Positions 38,945-50,596 of a DNA stretch of 64,000 nucleotides are shown here, piece by piece. The position numbers and the translations under genes are program-made. The DNA is from Symbiodinium natans. Taxonomy: Eukaryota > Sar > Dinophyceae > Suessiales > Symbiodiniaceae. The first letter of the stretch is position 1, and each line of letters opens with the position of its first letter. The notes under the pieces are model-generated. The model did not search any database. It was not told where the DNA came from and saw only the letters and a program-made list of their open reading frames with translations. Location: assembly GCA_905221605.1 (NCBI GenBank), contig CAJNDS010002204.1, positions 342,501-406,500 of the forward strand, given 5' to 3'.

Positions 38945-40929
38945 TGAGGTTACAAGCTTGGACGCCGAAGCCTGAAGACATCCTGAGCAGACAATCGTGA
39001 AAAAGTGGAGAGAAAGTAGAGAGGGGCTTGGGGCAAATTCCACACGCCGTTTTATCTTAGCTGGACCGGCATCTTCGCCATCACTTCAACTCCCCGACTT
39101 GTGATGCTTTGGGAGAAGTCACTACACTGTGTGATCAGGCAGTGGGTGCAATGCAACATGTTGTTGTTGGCACTGTGAACTGGCCAGGTTCAAGACATGC
39201 GTTGCCCTCAAATCCAATTTTGCGAGTCGGCACTGTTGGGCACATTGGCTTATTCGAGCCTCAGGCTGTTCCGGCTTTCGAGGAGATCCCCAGAGCCAGC
39301 GCTGGCAGAGGCTTTTGCTTGCTCACCATGCTCTATTGACTCTATTGCGTCGCCGTGACCTCGCCGTGATCTCTCCATGAGAGCAGGGGGCTGCCTTTAT
39401 GTTAGCGGCGAACGCAAACCTTGCCTGCGCCTTGGTTTTTTGGAGGTTGCAATCGGTCTACTTATGTCCACTTGTTGCGGAGCTCACGATGCAATGCAGT
39501 GTTGTCGCGTCGCTAAGGTGACAGGAGCATCTGGCGCTGCTGCGCAGGCCGCCAAGCGTGCTGTCAGCTGCTACAGGACAGATGGCACGCCTGCACGACG
39601 GGGCGGCCTGCTGGGAGGGGGTTAGGGGGTCGGCAACCTGTCTAAACCTATCTAAGGTTCCCTAGACCTGGATCTAAACGCTTCAGGCCTCCGGTCTCGG
39701 CGGATAAAGGACTGGGGGACAAGAGGCGTGCATTTCACTCACATTCTTTTATAAAATGGGTCTTTTAGTAGGAATAATATGCTTACTTATCGACAACGTC
39801 TCCACGTCCTCACACAGAGTTTGCCCTCTTTGTTGTATTCGGGGCCTTCTCGCGGACAATCGCTCGACTTTACCCACGCCCGAAGATGAACACGTGTACA
39901 CGGTGAGCAACAACATTGGAAAGTGATGTCTGTGCTTGGTTCTTGAGGTGTAGAGACTTACTCAACCGGCCTAGATGCGTTGAATGCAGAGTTTCGAAGC
40001 TGCCTGCAGGAGCATCGGGGACCTCAAGGGTCAGGCGCGTGCCAAGAGAACCAACGGTTTGTTGCCAGTTTGAGATTATTCGCACATGTCTAAGGCTTAG
40101 AATGGCCACCGCATCTGCAAAGTGGGAGGCAGCTGGGCTGCGTTGCCTCACTCTGGCGAGCCTCAGCGCCCAACATGCGGCAGAAGCGGTGGCAGTCTCA
40201 GAGCGAAGTTCCAGCGGCCGCCACGGCCAATCAGCTAAAGTCCAGGATTTCTACAGTTTGTGACATCCCAAATGCGCTGGGCCACTACGTGACCTTTTGC
40301 AGAAGACAGGACATAGCATTGCCTAGAAGCTTGGTCGGGCAACTTGGGGTGATTAGATTCTTACCATTTCTTAGCGCTGTTCTTGACGTTGCGTGAGGCT
40401 CAGTCGGCGAAGCTGGCAGCTTCACTTGCCCGCTCCACTGGAGACGCGCCTCGCTTTCGTAACAGTGAAGGTTGTTTGAGTTGGTTTGGTGGTTCCAATT
40501 GTCCTCCCCAAGGCTGTTCTGTGAGTTTTGTGAGAGTTGCGTGTTCCAGACTTTGTGATGTTTTCGTCACAGAGAGGTTCGCGCGCCTTTGAAGCACTTA
40601 GCAGCATGTTTCCCAAACGGGGAGCAGAGGAAGTCAAGTGAAGGTGCTCGGTGAAGGCTCCGCGCTGCGCCTGGCCGCAGAGGCTGAGCTTCGCCAGGGC
40701 GACACACAGCAGGCGAGGGACGCGAGGGACGCGAGGGCTTTGGGAGTCAGGGAGGGCTGTGGACTCTGGTATTGCCCCAGTCTATCTCTGGGTTCTTGTG
40801 CTGTGTGAGTTTGGTCCTGTTGCGGTGAGTGCCTTGCCCAGTTCGGCAGACATGTGGGATCATGGGAAGCCGCGCCATGCAAAGTTTAAGGCCACGAACA
40901 CATAAACTCAAAACCCCAAGGCGCCGATT
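38945..40929. other. no recognisable gene
   Basis: Frames such as 40102-40262 (MATASAKWEAAGLRCLTLAS) are protein-like but isolated. 39720-39800 is an AT-rich patch. No repeats of note except short GAGGGACGC units near 40715-40735. Confidence 0.4.
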
Positions 40930-41330
40930 CTAGGACTCTGTATAGGGGTTCTCAGAAGGAGCCCACGGGGCAAGGCACCGTGAACTAGGAATAAAATGGC
41001 GGCCCCCCGGCCCCCCATCATAAAACTTCGCCCAGGGCAGCGTTTCCTTCATCCCCACCCCCCCCCCCCCTCTTTATTCCTTTTTGGGGCGATGCGGGAG
41101 TCTCCCAGACCCTCTAGGACTCCGCCTCTAGGGATCCAAAGCCCACGGGCCTTTCCCGGCACCGCGAATTAGGAACAAAACGGGGGCCGGTCATGAAAAC
41201 CTGGCGCAGGGCAGTGTTTCCTTCACCCCCCTCTTTATTCCTATTTCTCGGCCTCCCGCGAGTACTGGCTGGGTTATGCTGGGTTCTCCCGTCCTCTAGG
41301 CCGCCTCTCGGATGCCCAGAAGGAGCCCAC
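40930..41330. repeat. diverged tandem duplication, unit about 185 bases
   Basis: The order AGCCCACGGG, GGCACCG, GAA-TAGGAA-AAAA, GGCC, CAT-AAAAC, GGGCAG-GTTTCCTTCA, CCCCC, CTCTTTATTCCT appears first at about 40958-41083 and again at about 41138-41250. A partial third start, AGAAGGAGCCCACG, follows at 41317. The copies differ by many substitutions and by the length of C-runs, so the duplication is old. Confidence 0.8.
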
Positions 41331-41432
41331 GTGCAGTTCACTCACGTTCAGGAAGGAGCCAAAACACAGAGCCACAACATCACCGCTGCAGGAACGCATA
41401 GTTACAAGTAGGTACATTTTCTTTTTTTGTGT

Positions 41433-41467
41433 TTGGAGGGGGGGGGGTCCCCCCCCCTCCGCCCCAA
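41433..41467. repeat. G10/C9 near-perfect palindrome followed by GCCCCAAA
   Basis: GGAGGGGGGGGGG faces TCCCCCCCCCTCC directly, forming an almost perfect inverted repeat of 13 bases per arm, followed by GCCCCAAA. The hairpin plus GCCCCAA signature is shared with the modules at 8.0 and 36.4 kb. C-rich sequence continues to 41525. Confidence 0.85.
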
Positions 41468-41837
41468 ACCCTATTGGGAACAAATTCCTAATTCCGACTC
41501 CTCCCCCACCCCCCCCTCCCCCCCGATACACTGGCCCAATACTCTGGTAGACGTTCACCACATGGACCTGGCCAGGCTGCAACTCTGGCGCAGGACTGTG
41601 CGGCATCAACTCACATTCTTGAGATGACTTTCTGGCAGCAAGATGATTGAGAACAATGAGACAGGACTCCGCAGCGCTTTTTCGAATCAAGGGCAACTCC
41701 TTCAATGAGGCTGGCAAGATTGGAGCGACCGCTCCCTGTGGCGTGCCTCCTTTGCACCACTGCGCTGCAACTTCGTGAGCACATGTCTGCGGGTGCATGC
41801 GTTTCCTTGCATAACTGCTGTATGTATGTTGTGCAAG

Positions 41838-41965
41838 GGCATAGAGGATGGTACAAGTTTGGACCCCCCAAGGTTTATGCCATGGGAAGGGTCGCCTATT
41901 CTCACGGCACCTGGATACCATTGCCCGCTAAGCCAAGAGGCTTTCCACCATCAGGACGTCAATGA
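41838..41965 (+). CDS. candidate C-terminal exon of unknown protein
   Basis: Following AG at 41836-41837, the frame reads HRGWYKFGPPKVYAMGRVAY and then GTWIPLPAKPRGFPPSG to a stop at 41963-41965. Aromatic and Gly/Pro-rich composition is protein-like. No family was recognised and no neighbouring exon was found. Confidence 0.35.
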
Positions 41966-42189
41966 GCGACAGTTTTTGCACAAAACAGAATCAGATACAA
42001 CCCCCCCGTGTGACGAGCTGGGGGAAGCAAACCAAACCCCTGACTGACAGGTGGGTGGGCTGCGAGCACCCGAGCGACACCAAACCTCGAGGGCCCCGAA
42101 TCCTGAAGCCTTAGTGCCTTGAGGAAAGAGCGAAGTCAGAAAAACCAGGCCGAATCTTTTTTAAATGGATTCTTTGCTGATTTTGATAA

Positions 42190-42305
42190 AATTGAAAAGG
42201 TTCAGGGTTTTAGGATGTTTTAGGGTCTAGGGTTTTGGGTCGAGGCGTTTCAAGATTTAGGCAGTTTAGGGTTTGGGGCATTTAGGGCTGTTAGCGGTTT
42301 GGGGG
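42190..42305. repeat. degenerate TTTAGGG telomere-like tract
   Basis: Within about 110 bases TTTAGGG or a close variant (TTTTAGGG, TTTAGGGTTTGGGG, TTTAGGGCTG) appears about six times among G/T-rich sequence. TTTAGGG is the telomere repeat reported for dinoflagellates. A complementary-looking AAACCCC run lies at 42900-42925. This is either an old interstitial telomere tract or chance G/T-rich sequence. Confidence 0.55.
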
Positions 42306-42327
42306 GCAGCAGGGCCGGCTGGGGAAG

Positions 42328-43310
42328 TAGAATCCGCACCCGCAGCAAAAAACAACACGCCCCCTGCACCCCCGAGACTTCGCGGAGAGTGCCGGGACCG
42401 TGAAGCTGGACGAAAATCTCGCTCTCGCCTAGACCAGTTATGCTTCTTGAGATAGCAGGAAAGTCACAGGTTTCCTGACGTCCTAGGGCATCATGGGCCA
42501 TGGGTGAAGACTTAACAAAAACCGACCCGGGCACGGGACTTGTTTCCGCAGCTTTGTCGAGCTTGGCACATGTGCTCCACTTTGGGAGCCTTAGCTTGGA
42601 GCAACTCGTTCGACCGTGGTTTCGATCTTCCGTCAGAGAGATCTTTGGCTTGGGGCATACCGTTCTAGGACAAGTGTACATGTATCGAAGTATCTGTAGC
42701 TGTTCGGCGGCACATAAATCGTTTCACCAATGTCAGGAACGGGATCGCTCCTGAGTGGGGATGCATATCCCGTTGCCACTGTAGAGACAACGCGAAGGCA
42801 AAGAGCTGCGCGAATGCCAGTACTAACCAAGCCATGATCCTACGAGACAAAGTCGTTCAGAACAAGGACATGATACCCTCAACCCTATATCCCCTACAAA
42901 GCCCAAACCCCAAACCCCAAACCTGAAGGCGACATGCGGATATGCGCGCTGCCCACCTGCGCCTACTGAGCACACTCGGCCCTTCTCTGCACGTTTGAAC
43001 GGGCCGAATTGTTAGAGGGTGCGACGGCGCTCTAAGAATCAACAGCTGCGTGACGGGTGGCTCGGATTCTAGCTGCTACTTGGAGGGAGTTGGGAGTATT
43101 CATCCTTCACAAGAACCAGCCCAGCACTCGCATCAAAAAACACCAAACCTCTCCCGCCCCCACCGCACCCACAGCAAGAAACGATTCAACGCGCCCCCCC
43201 AACCCACAACAAAAAAACAACGCGCCCCCAAACCCGCAGCACAAAAAGCGCACCCCGCACCCGCAACAAACCCCTGCACCGGCAGCAAAAAACAACACCC
43301 CTGAATCGTT
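42328..43310. repeat. C/A-rich minisatellite CGCACCCGCAGCAAAAAACAA, main array plus outlier
   Basis: One copy of a unit close to CCGCACCCGCAGCAAAAAAC followed by AACACGCCCCC lies at 42328-42375. About five diverged copies (CCCGCAGCACAAAAAGC, CCGGCAGCAAAAAACAA, AACCCACAACAAAAAAACAA) lie at 43125-43300. Between them no gene was found. The outlier shows that the unit has spread beyond its array. Confidence 0.7.
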
Positions 43311-44694
43311 TTTCTACCCGAAGCGTTTGCAGACTCAGACTCGCTGGTTGTTTCCGACTCGGTTCCACCCATAGTCGACTCCTGAAAAAGTCCCATCGAG
43401 TTCCTCGTTTCTTGATGCTCAAAGTGTCTTAGTTTGTTTCAGACGAACCTGAGCCGTCAGACTGGTGGCAAAGCCGCACCCTGTCGAAAGGATGGCTGTT
43501 ACGGGAGTTGTCAACTTGCAGCCTGTGCTAGTGCAGCTTGTGCTGCCCGAACCACCTGCCAGGCAGATGCATTGTTGAGTGCTGCAGCAGCTCTCTGCCT
43601 TCGAGCCCATCAGCGTCAGGCCGATGATGGTTTTTACAGAAGAGCCCAGAGACTGTTTCTCGAAGGCCCGGAGGCTCAAAAAGAGTAAACAACTCTCAGA
43701 ATTCTTGAGCCGACAGGTTCGCGTGTGTTGCTGAGGGATGCTAAGTGTCGAGGCCTTTGAGACAATTGGCGCTTTGGGGGGGGGGGACTCGGGTGCTTGT
43801 GTCTCAAGAGTATCAAGAGTGCAAAGTGGATGGAAAGTCGGATCCAGGAGGGAGTATCTACCTTCGGGTTGCAGAGGGTTATTTTGTAAGAAATGTGCAT
43901 CGCCAGGCGAATGCCCAGCGCAGCTCACTGGAAGCTTGGGTTGGCTTCCTACAAGAATGCTTTGCATCTCCACGTGATGCTTTCAACGCTCTCGAGGCTT
44001 CACAGGCAGCTGCGCTCGCCGACAAAGTCTTGATGATGCAGGGCCATGTCGGTTGGGATCGCGCGCACCAGCAGGCACGGCACACTCTTCCCAGTACCAA
44101 CTTTTTGTCGCGAACGGCTCCCTGGCACTGATAGGTAGTGCTTTCGAAGGCTTGCAAACAGTTTCGAGGTCGATGCCCTTCTAGCTCGGGCTTGGGCGGT
44201 GCTTGTGGCCCCCAGCGCTGCAGAATCCCTGTCGCAGGCTGCCGCCGTTTTTGTTTGTTTGTTTGTTTGTTGTTTTTGAGAACCCAAGTTATAGTGCTCC
44301 CGCTCTAGGCTCTGGAGGATTCGCAGAAAGCGGAGAGACTCGCGACCGATATCTCCGACAGACGACGTGTGCCTTAGATTCGTTCTGGTTTTCTGAGTCC
44401 AGTCGCCATTTGAATGCAGCCGCGTCATGCAATGCGGTGCAATGCGGTGCAATGCGCTGCGCCTGGCACCTTCAGCGGCAGGTGGCAGCTGCGAAGCTTG
44501 CTCGGGCTCAGGTTCGGCCAGAGTACTTCTGAGCTTGTGGATGACGGATGACGGTGTGGCTTTGTCCTGCTATGTCCTGCCGTCCTGTCCAGCATGAGTG
44601 GCTTGTGCTTGTGCAGCTTTTGCCTGGCGCTCTGGAGGGCAAGATTGGGAGGCCCAAGATTTAGTGATAGTATTTCTGGTCAGTTGCAATCGCC
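43311..44694. other. no recognisable gene
   Basis: Frames at 43434-43688 and 43745-44131 are uninterrupted but have no domain. A (TTTG)n run lies at 44251-44272. The 184-codon minus frame at 43419-43973 is judged chance. Confidence 0.4.
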
Positions 44695-45579
44695 ATGTTC
44701 GGCCTTGAGTGCCTTGCAATCGCTGTATCCTTCATGGCCGCTGTGGATACGTGCTGGGCACGGCGGCAGGGCGCGATCAGTGTCAGGAAGCGCAAGGCGT
44801 CGAAGCAGACGCAGGGCCCGCGCCCACTCGTGAAAGACGTGGTGTGGGCGATGGCTGTTGGTGGCTCTGTGACCCTGAGGCTTGTCTGCGCTGTTCAACT
44901 CAGCGAGTTCCATGCGACACAACAAGGAAGTACTCTTGCAGCTAGCTGCTGGGTTTCGGCCCTGGGTTCCTTGCTGTCTTTTCTCTGTCTCTACCCTTTT
45001 CTTCCACGGACATGGAGCTTGGAGATGGCAGGGCATGTGGAACTTGCAGCCATGTCCGGGGCTCTCTCCTTGCCTCTCTTCCTGGCTGTGGCTGCGATGG
45101 AGGACTTCCTTGGATTGGGCTTTGCGCAGCTGATTCTTTTGCTATTCGCTGTCCTGAGTGCAGCTCTCATGGCAGATTCTGAAAACGTTCGGAGACAAAG
45201 CTCCAGGATGTTGGTGCTGGCTCTTGGTGTAGGTCTGGCAGCTGTAGCATGTGGCTGGCAAGCATTGGGCGACCTGTACAAGTACTCTGGACCCGTGACA
45301 GCGCTTCTGGTTGCTGGCGTGTCTGCGGTCGTGCAAGCAGGTATGCTGGCGGACCAAGCAGTGCCCGCCAAGACGGCAAGGTCATGCGAGCCTTTGTGTC
45401 ACCTTGCTAGTGCCATGGCTCACATGCCCCTTCTGCTGGTTTTCATTCTCTCTGGCGACTCGTTCAAGATGCCGCGCTTGGCCGATGCACATCTCTGGAT
45501 GTTCATTGCCGTTCAAGGCATCTTCTATGTGCGCAGTCTTCGACCACTAACACACAGCCTAGGCCGTGTCCGACACTGA
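44695..45579 (+). CDS. polytopic membrane protein, 8-9 hydrophobic helices
   Basis: A 294-codon frame without an intron runs from ATG 44695 to a stop at 45577-45579. Hydrophobic segments lie at about residues 3-19, 48-67, 80-102, 113-134, 138-160, 168-190, 197-216, 236-252 and 264-280, with a Lys/Arg-rich loop at 23-43 (ARRQGAISVRKRKASK). The size and helix count resemble drug/metabolite transporter-type (EamA-like) carriers, but no diagnostic motif was seen, so this is only a suggestion. Lack of introns over 885 bases contrasts with most neighbours. The frame may continue from or into other exons. Confidence 0.55.
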   Translation: MFGLECLAIAVSFMAAVDTCWARRQGAISVRKRKASKQTQGPRPLVKDVVWAMAVGGSVTLRLVCAVQLSEFHATQQGSTLAASCWVSALGSLLSFLCLYPFLPRTWSLEMAGHVELAAMSGALSLPLFLAVAAMEDFLGLGFAQLILLLFAVLSAALMADSENVRRQSSRMLVLALGVGLAAVACGWQALGDLYKYSGPVTALLVAGVSAVVQAGMLADQAVPAKTARSCEPLCHLASAMAHMPLLLVFILSGDSFKMPRLADAHLWMFIAVQGIFYVRSLRPLTHSLGRVRH

Positions 45580-46399
45580 GTTGTTGTGAGTTCTTAGTGG
45601 CTGTTTAATCTTGTTGGGTCGGGCAGGATTGGGTGCACATGTATCATTGCGCACCTCCCGTCCTGCCATTGCCTTCCCGAAGCATTGGCTGTTGAGCCAT
45701 AAGAAAAGGCCTTTGCTTTATTCGGGGCGATGCCCATATTATGACTCTCGAACAGCATGATACGCTTCCCTGTCTCGCTGTTCACAGTGAGGCGCCGACC
45801 TTGGCCACGACGGCATACATGGACAATGCCCAGCGCATCCCTTCTCCGCGGAAACAACCGCATGCAGTAAGCGAAGACAAAAAACCAAAATCAAGCGCAT
45901 GTAGCACGTGCAGGCACGCCGATAAGCAAAACAACCGCGCACAGTAAGTGACGAAGTGCCAGACGAACCAAAACAATGCCTTTTTTTGACGAAGGCATAC
46001 CATGAAGCAGAACAACTGCACAGCAAGCGAAGACGCACCAACTTGCAGAACAACCGTACAGTAAGCGAAGATGCGCCAACAAGCAAAGCGCACGAATGAG
46101 TATGAATTAGTTAAATTAGTGAAGCCGCCGCAACCGCATGTCGTAAGTGAAGGCGCGCACCCTGTGTAAATCAACAATGATCAACAAGACCAAGAAGGTC
46201 AGATGGAGGAAGAAGAGGGATCAAGGAGGGAGAAAGGGGAGAGGAACCAGACCCGAGATTTGGACTCGCTGCCTGCGGTGTGCGCTTTCGGGTGCGTGCC
46301 GATGGGGTTGCGAGCTGTTTGAGGGCGGAGGGTAAGGAAGAGGAAGAAGGGGTGGGATCGTCAAGAAAAACACGGGGGGTGGGTGGGGGAGATGGGGGA
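45580..46399. other. no recognisable gene; loose C/A-rich repeats
   Basis: 45780-46150 contains recurring AAGCGAAGAC / GCACGCCGA / AACAACCGC phrases at irregular spacing of about 50-70 bases, with GTAAG(T/C)GAAG repeated at least five times. Minus frames across it are Cys/Leu-rich repeat translation. Confidence 0.5.
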
Positions 46400-46759
46400 A
46401 ATGGGGGAGATGGGCGGGCTTAGGAATAGCAGCTTGAAGCCGGCTTTTGCGCCCCTAGAATCCAGGCTCGCTTGCGTTGTCTTCGGCTTGCCCTTCAAGT
46501 ACATGGTGAAACGGTACACGACACACGCCAAGGTCGCTACTTTGAGCATGGTCTTGTTGGGGCAGCTCCTGACCACATTCATGATGGACACGCTCCAGGA
46601 TGGGATGCCGGCGCGGCTTTTGAACATTTCTATGATTCTCTTTGGGATCTTCCTCAGTCAGCAGGCACGGTTCATACGATCGCGGTTCCAAACACACGCT
46701 GCTCAACATGTACGCTTCACGTGCGGGATGCTAAGTTGGAGTGTCTTTAAATGCCCATA
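46400..46759 (+). CDS. candidate exon with two membrane helices
   Basis: The frame reads SLKPAFAPLESRLACVVFGL, then KVATLSMVLLGQLLTTFMM and ARLLNISMILFGIFLSQ, two good hydrophobic helices separated by a short acidic loop, followed by basic residues (RFIRSRFQTH). It ends at a stop at 46757-46759, which may lie in an intron. The preceding GGGGGAGATG repeats (46380-46420) are probably non-coding. No family was recognised. Confidence 0.38.
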
Positions 46760-47234
46760 ACATAGACCTCAACTTGGAGGCAAGTCCAAAGTTCGAGCAG
46801 CTCGAAGAGTTCGAGCCCGCCTTCAAGCACACGCTGCAGAACACGCTGAACTTAGATGGCAGCCCGCACGCAGCAAATGAGGTCGAGCTTTCCCCGTAGT
46901 TCTGTAGGAACATGCAGGAACTGTTGGCATGCCAAAGGCATGTGAACACGAACCGTGGGCGCTTTTTTTCCTGTGAAGTGCCCATGGCAGTTTTTGAGGC
47001 ATGCTGAAGCATTTCTGGCTTTTCAGTTCCTCAGCAACGCCGGCTGCAGTCGAATGTGTGTACAGTTTGGTGCAGCTCGCAGTTGTTGTGAGGCGTGCGC
47101 TTGCGAGACAACCGCAATTTGAAGCACTGCGCCAGCTTTGCAACCTTGTGCCCGCGGAGTGGGCTCCCATGTTCCGCCAGCGGGAGCAAGATAGCACAAG
47201 ACAGCCATCCCAAAATGCGTGGGCCGATCAATGA
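46760..47234 (+). CDS. two candidate exons of unknown soluble protein
   Basis: Exon about 46763-46890 reads NIDLNLEASPKFEQLEEFEP and then AFKHTLQNTLNLDGSPHAAN. Exon about 47025-47234 reads VECVYSLVQLAVVVRRALAR and then PQFEALRQLCNLVPAEW, ending QNAWADQ-stop at 47232-47234. Both look helical and protein-like and probably belong to one gene, possibly the same one as the membrane exon upstream. No family was recognised. Confidence 0.4.
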
Positions 47235-49077
47235 TCATCAGTGGTTACGCTGGAAGAAGCTTTGACAGGCGTTAATGAAAGCTGGGGATGCCTCAGCTCC
47301 AGATGTGCTGAGCGAGGTGCGGCTGGTGACAGATCAAGCAATGTTCCTGCTCTCATGTCAGCATGGCAGGCCCACGGCATGTTCCAGAAAGCGGGAGACG
47401 TCGAGGGCGCCAGATTCGCTGTCCGCGGCACGGATGCAGGAGCTGTGAGTTCAGCGGTAGGTCTGACGTTCCGAGCCGCAGCACACATGGAAGCACCGCG
47501 CTCCACGCAGCGATGAATACATTGAATGAAGCCAAGTGGAAACTTTGGCCAGTCGGTCCACAGGGTGAAGCTGTTAAGATATGCTTCTTTCCCGAACATC
47601 GAACATCGCTGAATCAACTGCCTCACGGTAAACGTCGATTCAGCGCATTTTTTTGTTTGTCTTCGGTCCTCCAAGAAACCTTGTCATCCAAACTTAAGCT
47701 TAATCGGTCGAGCAGTCGTCTCTGCTACTGGTCCATGGCTAGTGCGCCACTGCCGCTCGAGTTAGCCTCTGGGCATGAGGCACAGAGCGAGTTCAACTCG
47801 AACTTTTCTCTGATTCTGTTGGAAGCAAGAATGTCCCAGCCACGCACCCACCCAGTCACCCGCCTGCCCGCCGCCGGGGCATGAAACTAGCTGAATTTTG
47901 ACTGGAAGCCGAGGCTGTGTTCATGTCAAAAGAAGGCGCTTCGCAGGCCTGCGGTTGCTCTGTTCTTGTTATTTTTGCCATGGTGCCAATCATCCTGCAC
48001 GAAAGTGTTGGCACACACGACCATCGAGCAGGCAAGCTCCAAACCAGAAGACAGCCAGACCTCCGGGTGCGTGCTGTCCTTGGGATGTAGTCACTATGGC
48101 GGACCGCACTCGGACTCTCCGTGCTTGCAAAAGGCTTCAATAGACTGTTGCGGAATTGGTGTGGTCTCAATCTCTGCTCAGTCTGTAGAAGATGAAGGCT
48201 ACCTGGGAGGGCTTGGCCAAGCACGCAGACCAATGGTGGGCGGATCACATCCACTTTCAGTTTGCCGGTGTGGTGCCCAGCGATGTGCAAGTTTGCTGGC
48301 AGCTTTGACATGGGTTTGAGCTAGTACATGGCTCTCAGCAAGTATCGTTGCTGTTGCAGTTATCTACGCTTTTGGAAATGCTCACGCCGAACTACTTCAA
48401 TAAATTTCAGCAGTTCTGAGAATCGTGGTTGCGCGATCGTGGCAGCTATGTTTCACAGAACAGTATCATGCGCTAGTGTTGGCTTGCAGCGTGTTACAGC
48501 GTCGTCCAAGTCGACACGGTAGCGGGTGCTGCGGCCACTGCTCACAGAGAATACATCGCAGTACGTGTTGTCAACAGATTCTCACGGACTCATGGACAAT
48601 GATGGCAACAAGGCGGATGCCGCCTGTGTCGGCCACGGTCGTTAAATGTTAAGTGCCCTTCATCGCCCAAGAAATGATTCCAAATCCATCTGGATCAATG
48701 TACGTAGGCAGCGGGCAGGTCTGGGGGCCAGGCTGAAACCTACACTCACTCACTCCGGTCTCCACAAGTTTTTCGCTTGTCCTCCTGCACCTTGTTTCGG
48801 CTTGTTCCCCCCACTTGACAAGGGGCAAGCCCAACTTAGGGCGCGGGCAATCATCCAAGATTCTAAGATGTGTAGCCGTTTCAAACACCACAATGTCCAG
48901 GGCCTAAATGGCGTCCTGGTGTTTTGCATCTAGGTCTACACCAAGGGCAGCGTATCAGACCCCTGTCGTCTAGATGCTATGTCTTTGGTTAATTGGCTTC
49001 CTATTCGTTCTGTCCACAAGTGTTGAACACACATCTCTGCAGCTGTTGCTTACAGCCTCGATGAGAATGTTGAAGCC
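47235..49077. other. unassigned; weak exon candidates
   Basis: Protein-like fragments occur at 47485-47570 (STALHAAMNTLNEAKWKLW) and 48193-48309 (KATWEGLAKHADQWWADHIH, ending in a stop), neither recognised. No repeats of note. Confidence 0.35.
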
Positions 49078-50117
49078 ATGGAGCCTAATCCGCCCGAGGC
49101 TAGTGCTCATAAACAGTCGGTCCAGGGCCGCGCGTCAGGCCTTGCGCACTCAATGACTGCCTCAAGCAACATCTGGGATGAGTTTACGATGGTGGAGCCT
49201 TTAGGAAGTGGGACATTTGGCGTTGTGAACTCAGTTTCTTGCCGCACAAGTAGGCAACGTTTCGCTGCCAAAACGGTGCGGCTTAATGAGCAAAGCGATC
49301 CCGAGCTGCTCATGGCATCACTGACGCATCCAAACATCCTTGAGCTTTACCGGGTCTTGGAGAATGGGGGCGAGAGGCATCTGATCTTGGGCCTTTGCAC
49401 CGGTGGCGATCTCGAGCACTGGTGTCTTGGCTCGAGAGGAGCAATAGGGTAGCTCTTGTTCAAGTCTTTCTTCCCGTTTATATGACTGGCAAGAGTTGGT
49501 TGAAGTGTACTGCGCTTTCTGTACTCCTTTGAGATCCTTTGAGGATCGAGGAGCGGTACGAGGAAGACTTCGAAGGCAAGAGGTTCTACGACCAACCCAG
49601 CAGTGGGCAGATCGCCTCCTTGGCGTCGCAGATGTTCTCGGCGATCGACTACCTGCACGCGTCTTTCGTCGTTCACCGGGATGTAAAGCCCGGGAATTGG
49701 ATGCTCGAGAAAGCAAGCTTGTACCCCAAGCTGAAGCTCTCGGACTTTGGCCTGGCAGCCGAGTGGAAGCCGTCTGACTCCGAGCCCCTGACGGAGAAAT
49801 GCGGCTCCTTGAAGTACATGGCTCCAGAAGTCTACGAGCGCTCCTACACTGCCTTGTGCGATGTTTGGAGCACTGGCCTGGTTGTGTACGATGTGGCCAT
49901 CGGCTCTCCATTGTTTCACAAAATCCCAGAGACCCAGATAGAGGAGGCGGTCTGCAAGCCTGTCGAGCTCACGTCGCCCACTTGGCGTTATCACAAGCCC
50001 TGGCTCAAGGCCTTTGTGGCGGATCTTCTGCAGCGGGAGGCAGGCCGACCCTCTGCCTCAGAGGCACTGCAGACAGCAAGGCAGCATGATGCCAAGTGTC
50101 GCTGTGTGATCTCTTGA
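49078..50117 (+). CDS. Ser/Thr protein kinase, compact catalytic domain only
   Basis: Transfers phosphate to Ser/Thr. Two exons, 49078-49415 and 49544-50117, give about 303 residues. Start ATG 49078 sits in a good context (GCCATGG). Residues 1-35 are a polar leader; Gly-rich loop GSGTFG at 43-48; ATP-binding Lys65 in FAAKTV; HPNILELYRV; HRDVKPGN with catalytic Asp about 159; DFG Asp about 180; APE about 206-208; then helices to a stop at 50115-50117. The intron begins GC at 49416 and ends AG at 49543, joining GGDLE to IEERYEEDF in frame. The segment between Lys65 and the HPN motif is shorter than usual, implying a reduced helix C, and HRDVKPGN replaces the common HRDLKPEN. The overall look is CAMK-like, but no EF-hands follow. 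Confidence 0.9.
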
Positions 50118-50596
50118 CCAAACCGGCGCAAGATGTCATGTGTGCCCTCCTATGCCTGACACTGGTAGCAACGGCCATTGCGATGCCCAATCATTCTCCC
50201 GAAGAGTTCGGTCCGCCGTCGAAGACGTGTTTTAGTATGCCGAGCCGCATGCGGCCCGCGACCATCCTCGCTGTATCTCGCTGCTGCCTGCGCCATGGGG
50301 CCCTAGACAGCTTTATAGACTGAAGCACTGGTGATTTTCCGGAGAAAAGGCCTCTGCAGCATAGGGAAGTTGACAGTAAGTTGAGCGACTTTGTCAGCCC
50401 TGACGGTCATGCATGATGCAAAGCTGCAGTGCTCGATAATGCCCGTGAATCCTTGCGACTATGAACTTTCACAGTGGAGAAGTTGCCAGGTCTCCAGGGG
50501 AGGCCCGTGGCGAACACCGTGAAGAAAAAGTGAGACATGTGAAAATGTGAGAAGCATTGAGAGAAGTATTTTCGAATCCGAGCTCAGTATCCGCGG
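50118..50596. other. no recognisable gene
   Basis: Spacer between kinase and methyltransferase-like ORF; short frames only. Confidence 0.5.

Noticed and set aside
47485-47570. Ankyrin repeat (GSTALHAAM)
   Set aside because: Only one short match; no second repeat or helix-loop-helix spacing around it.
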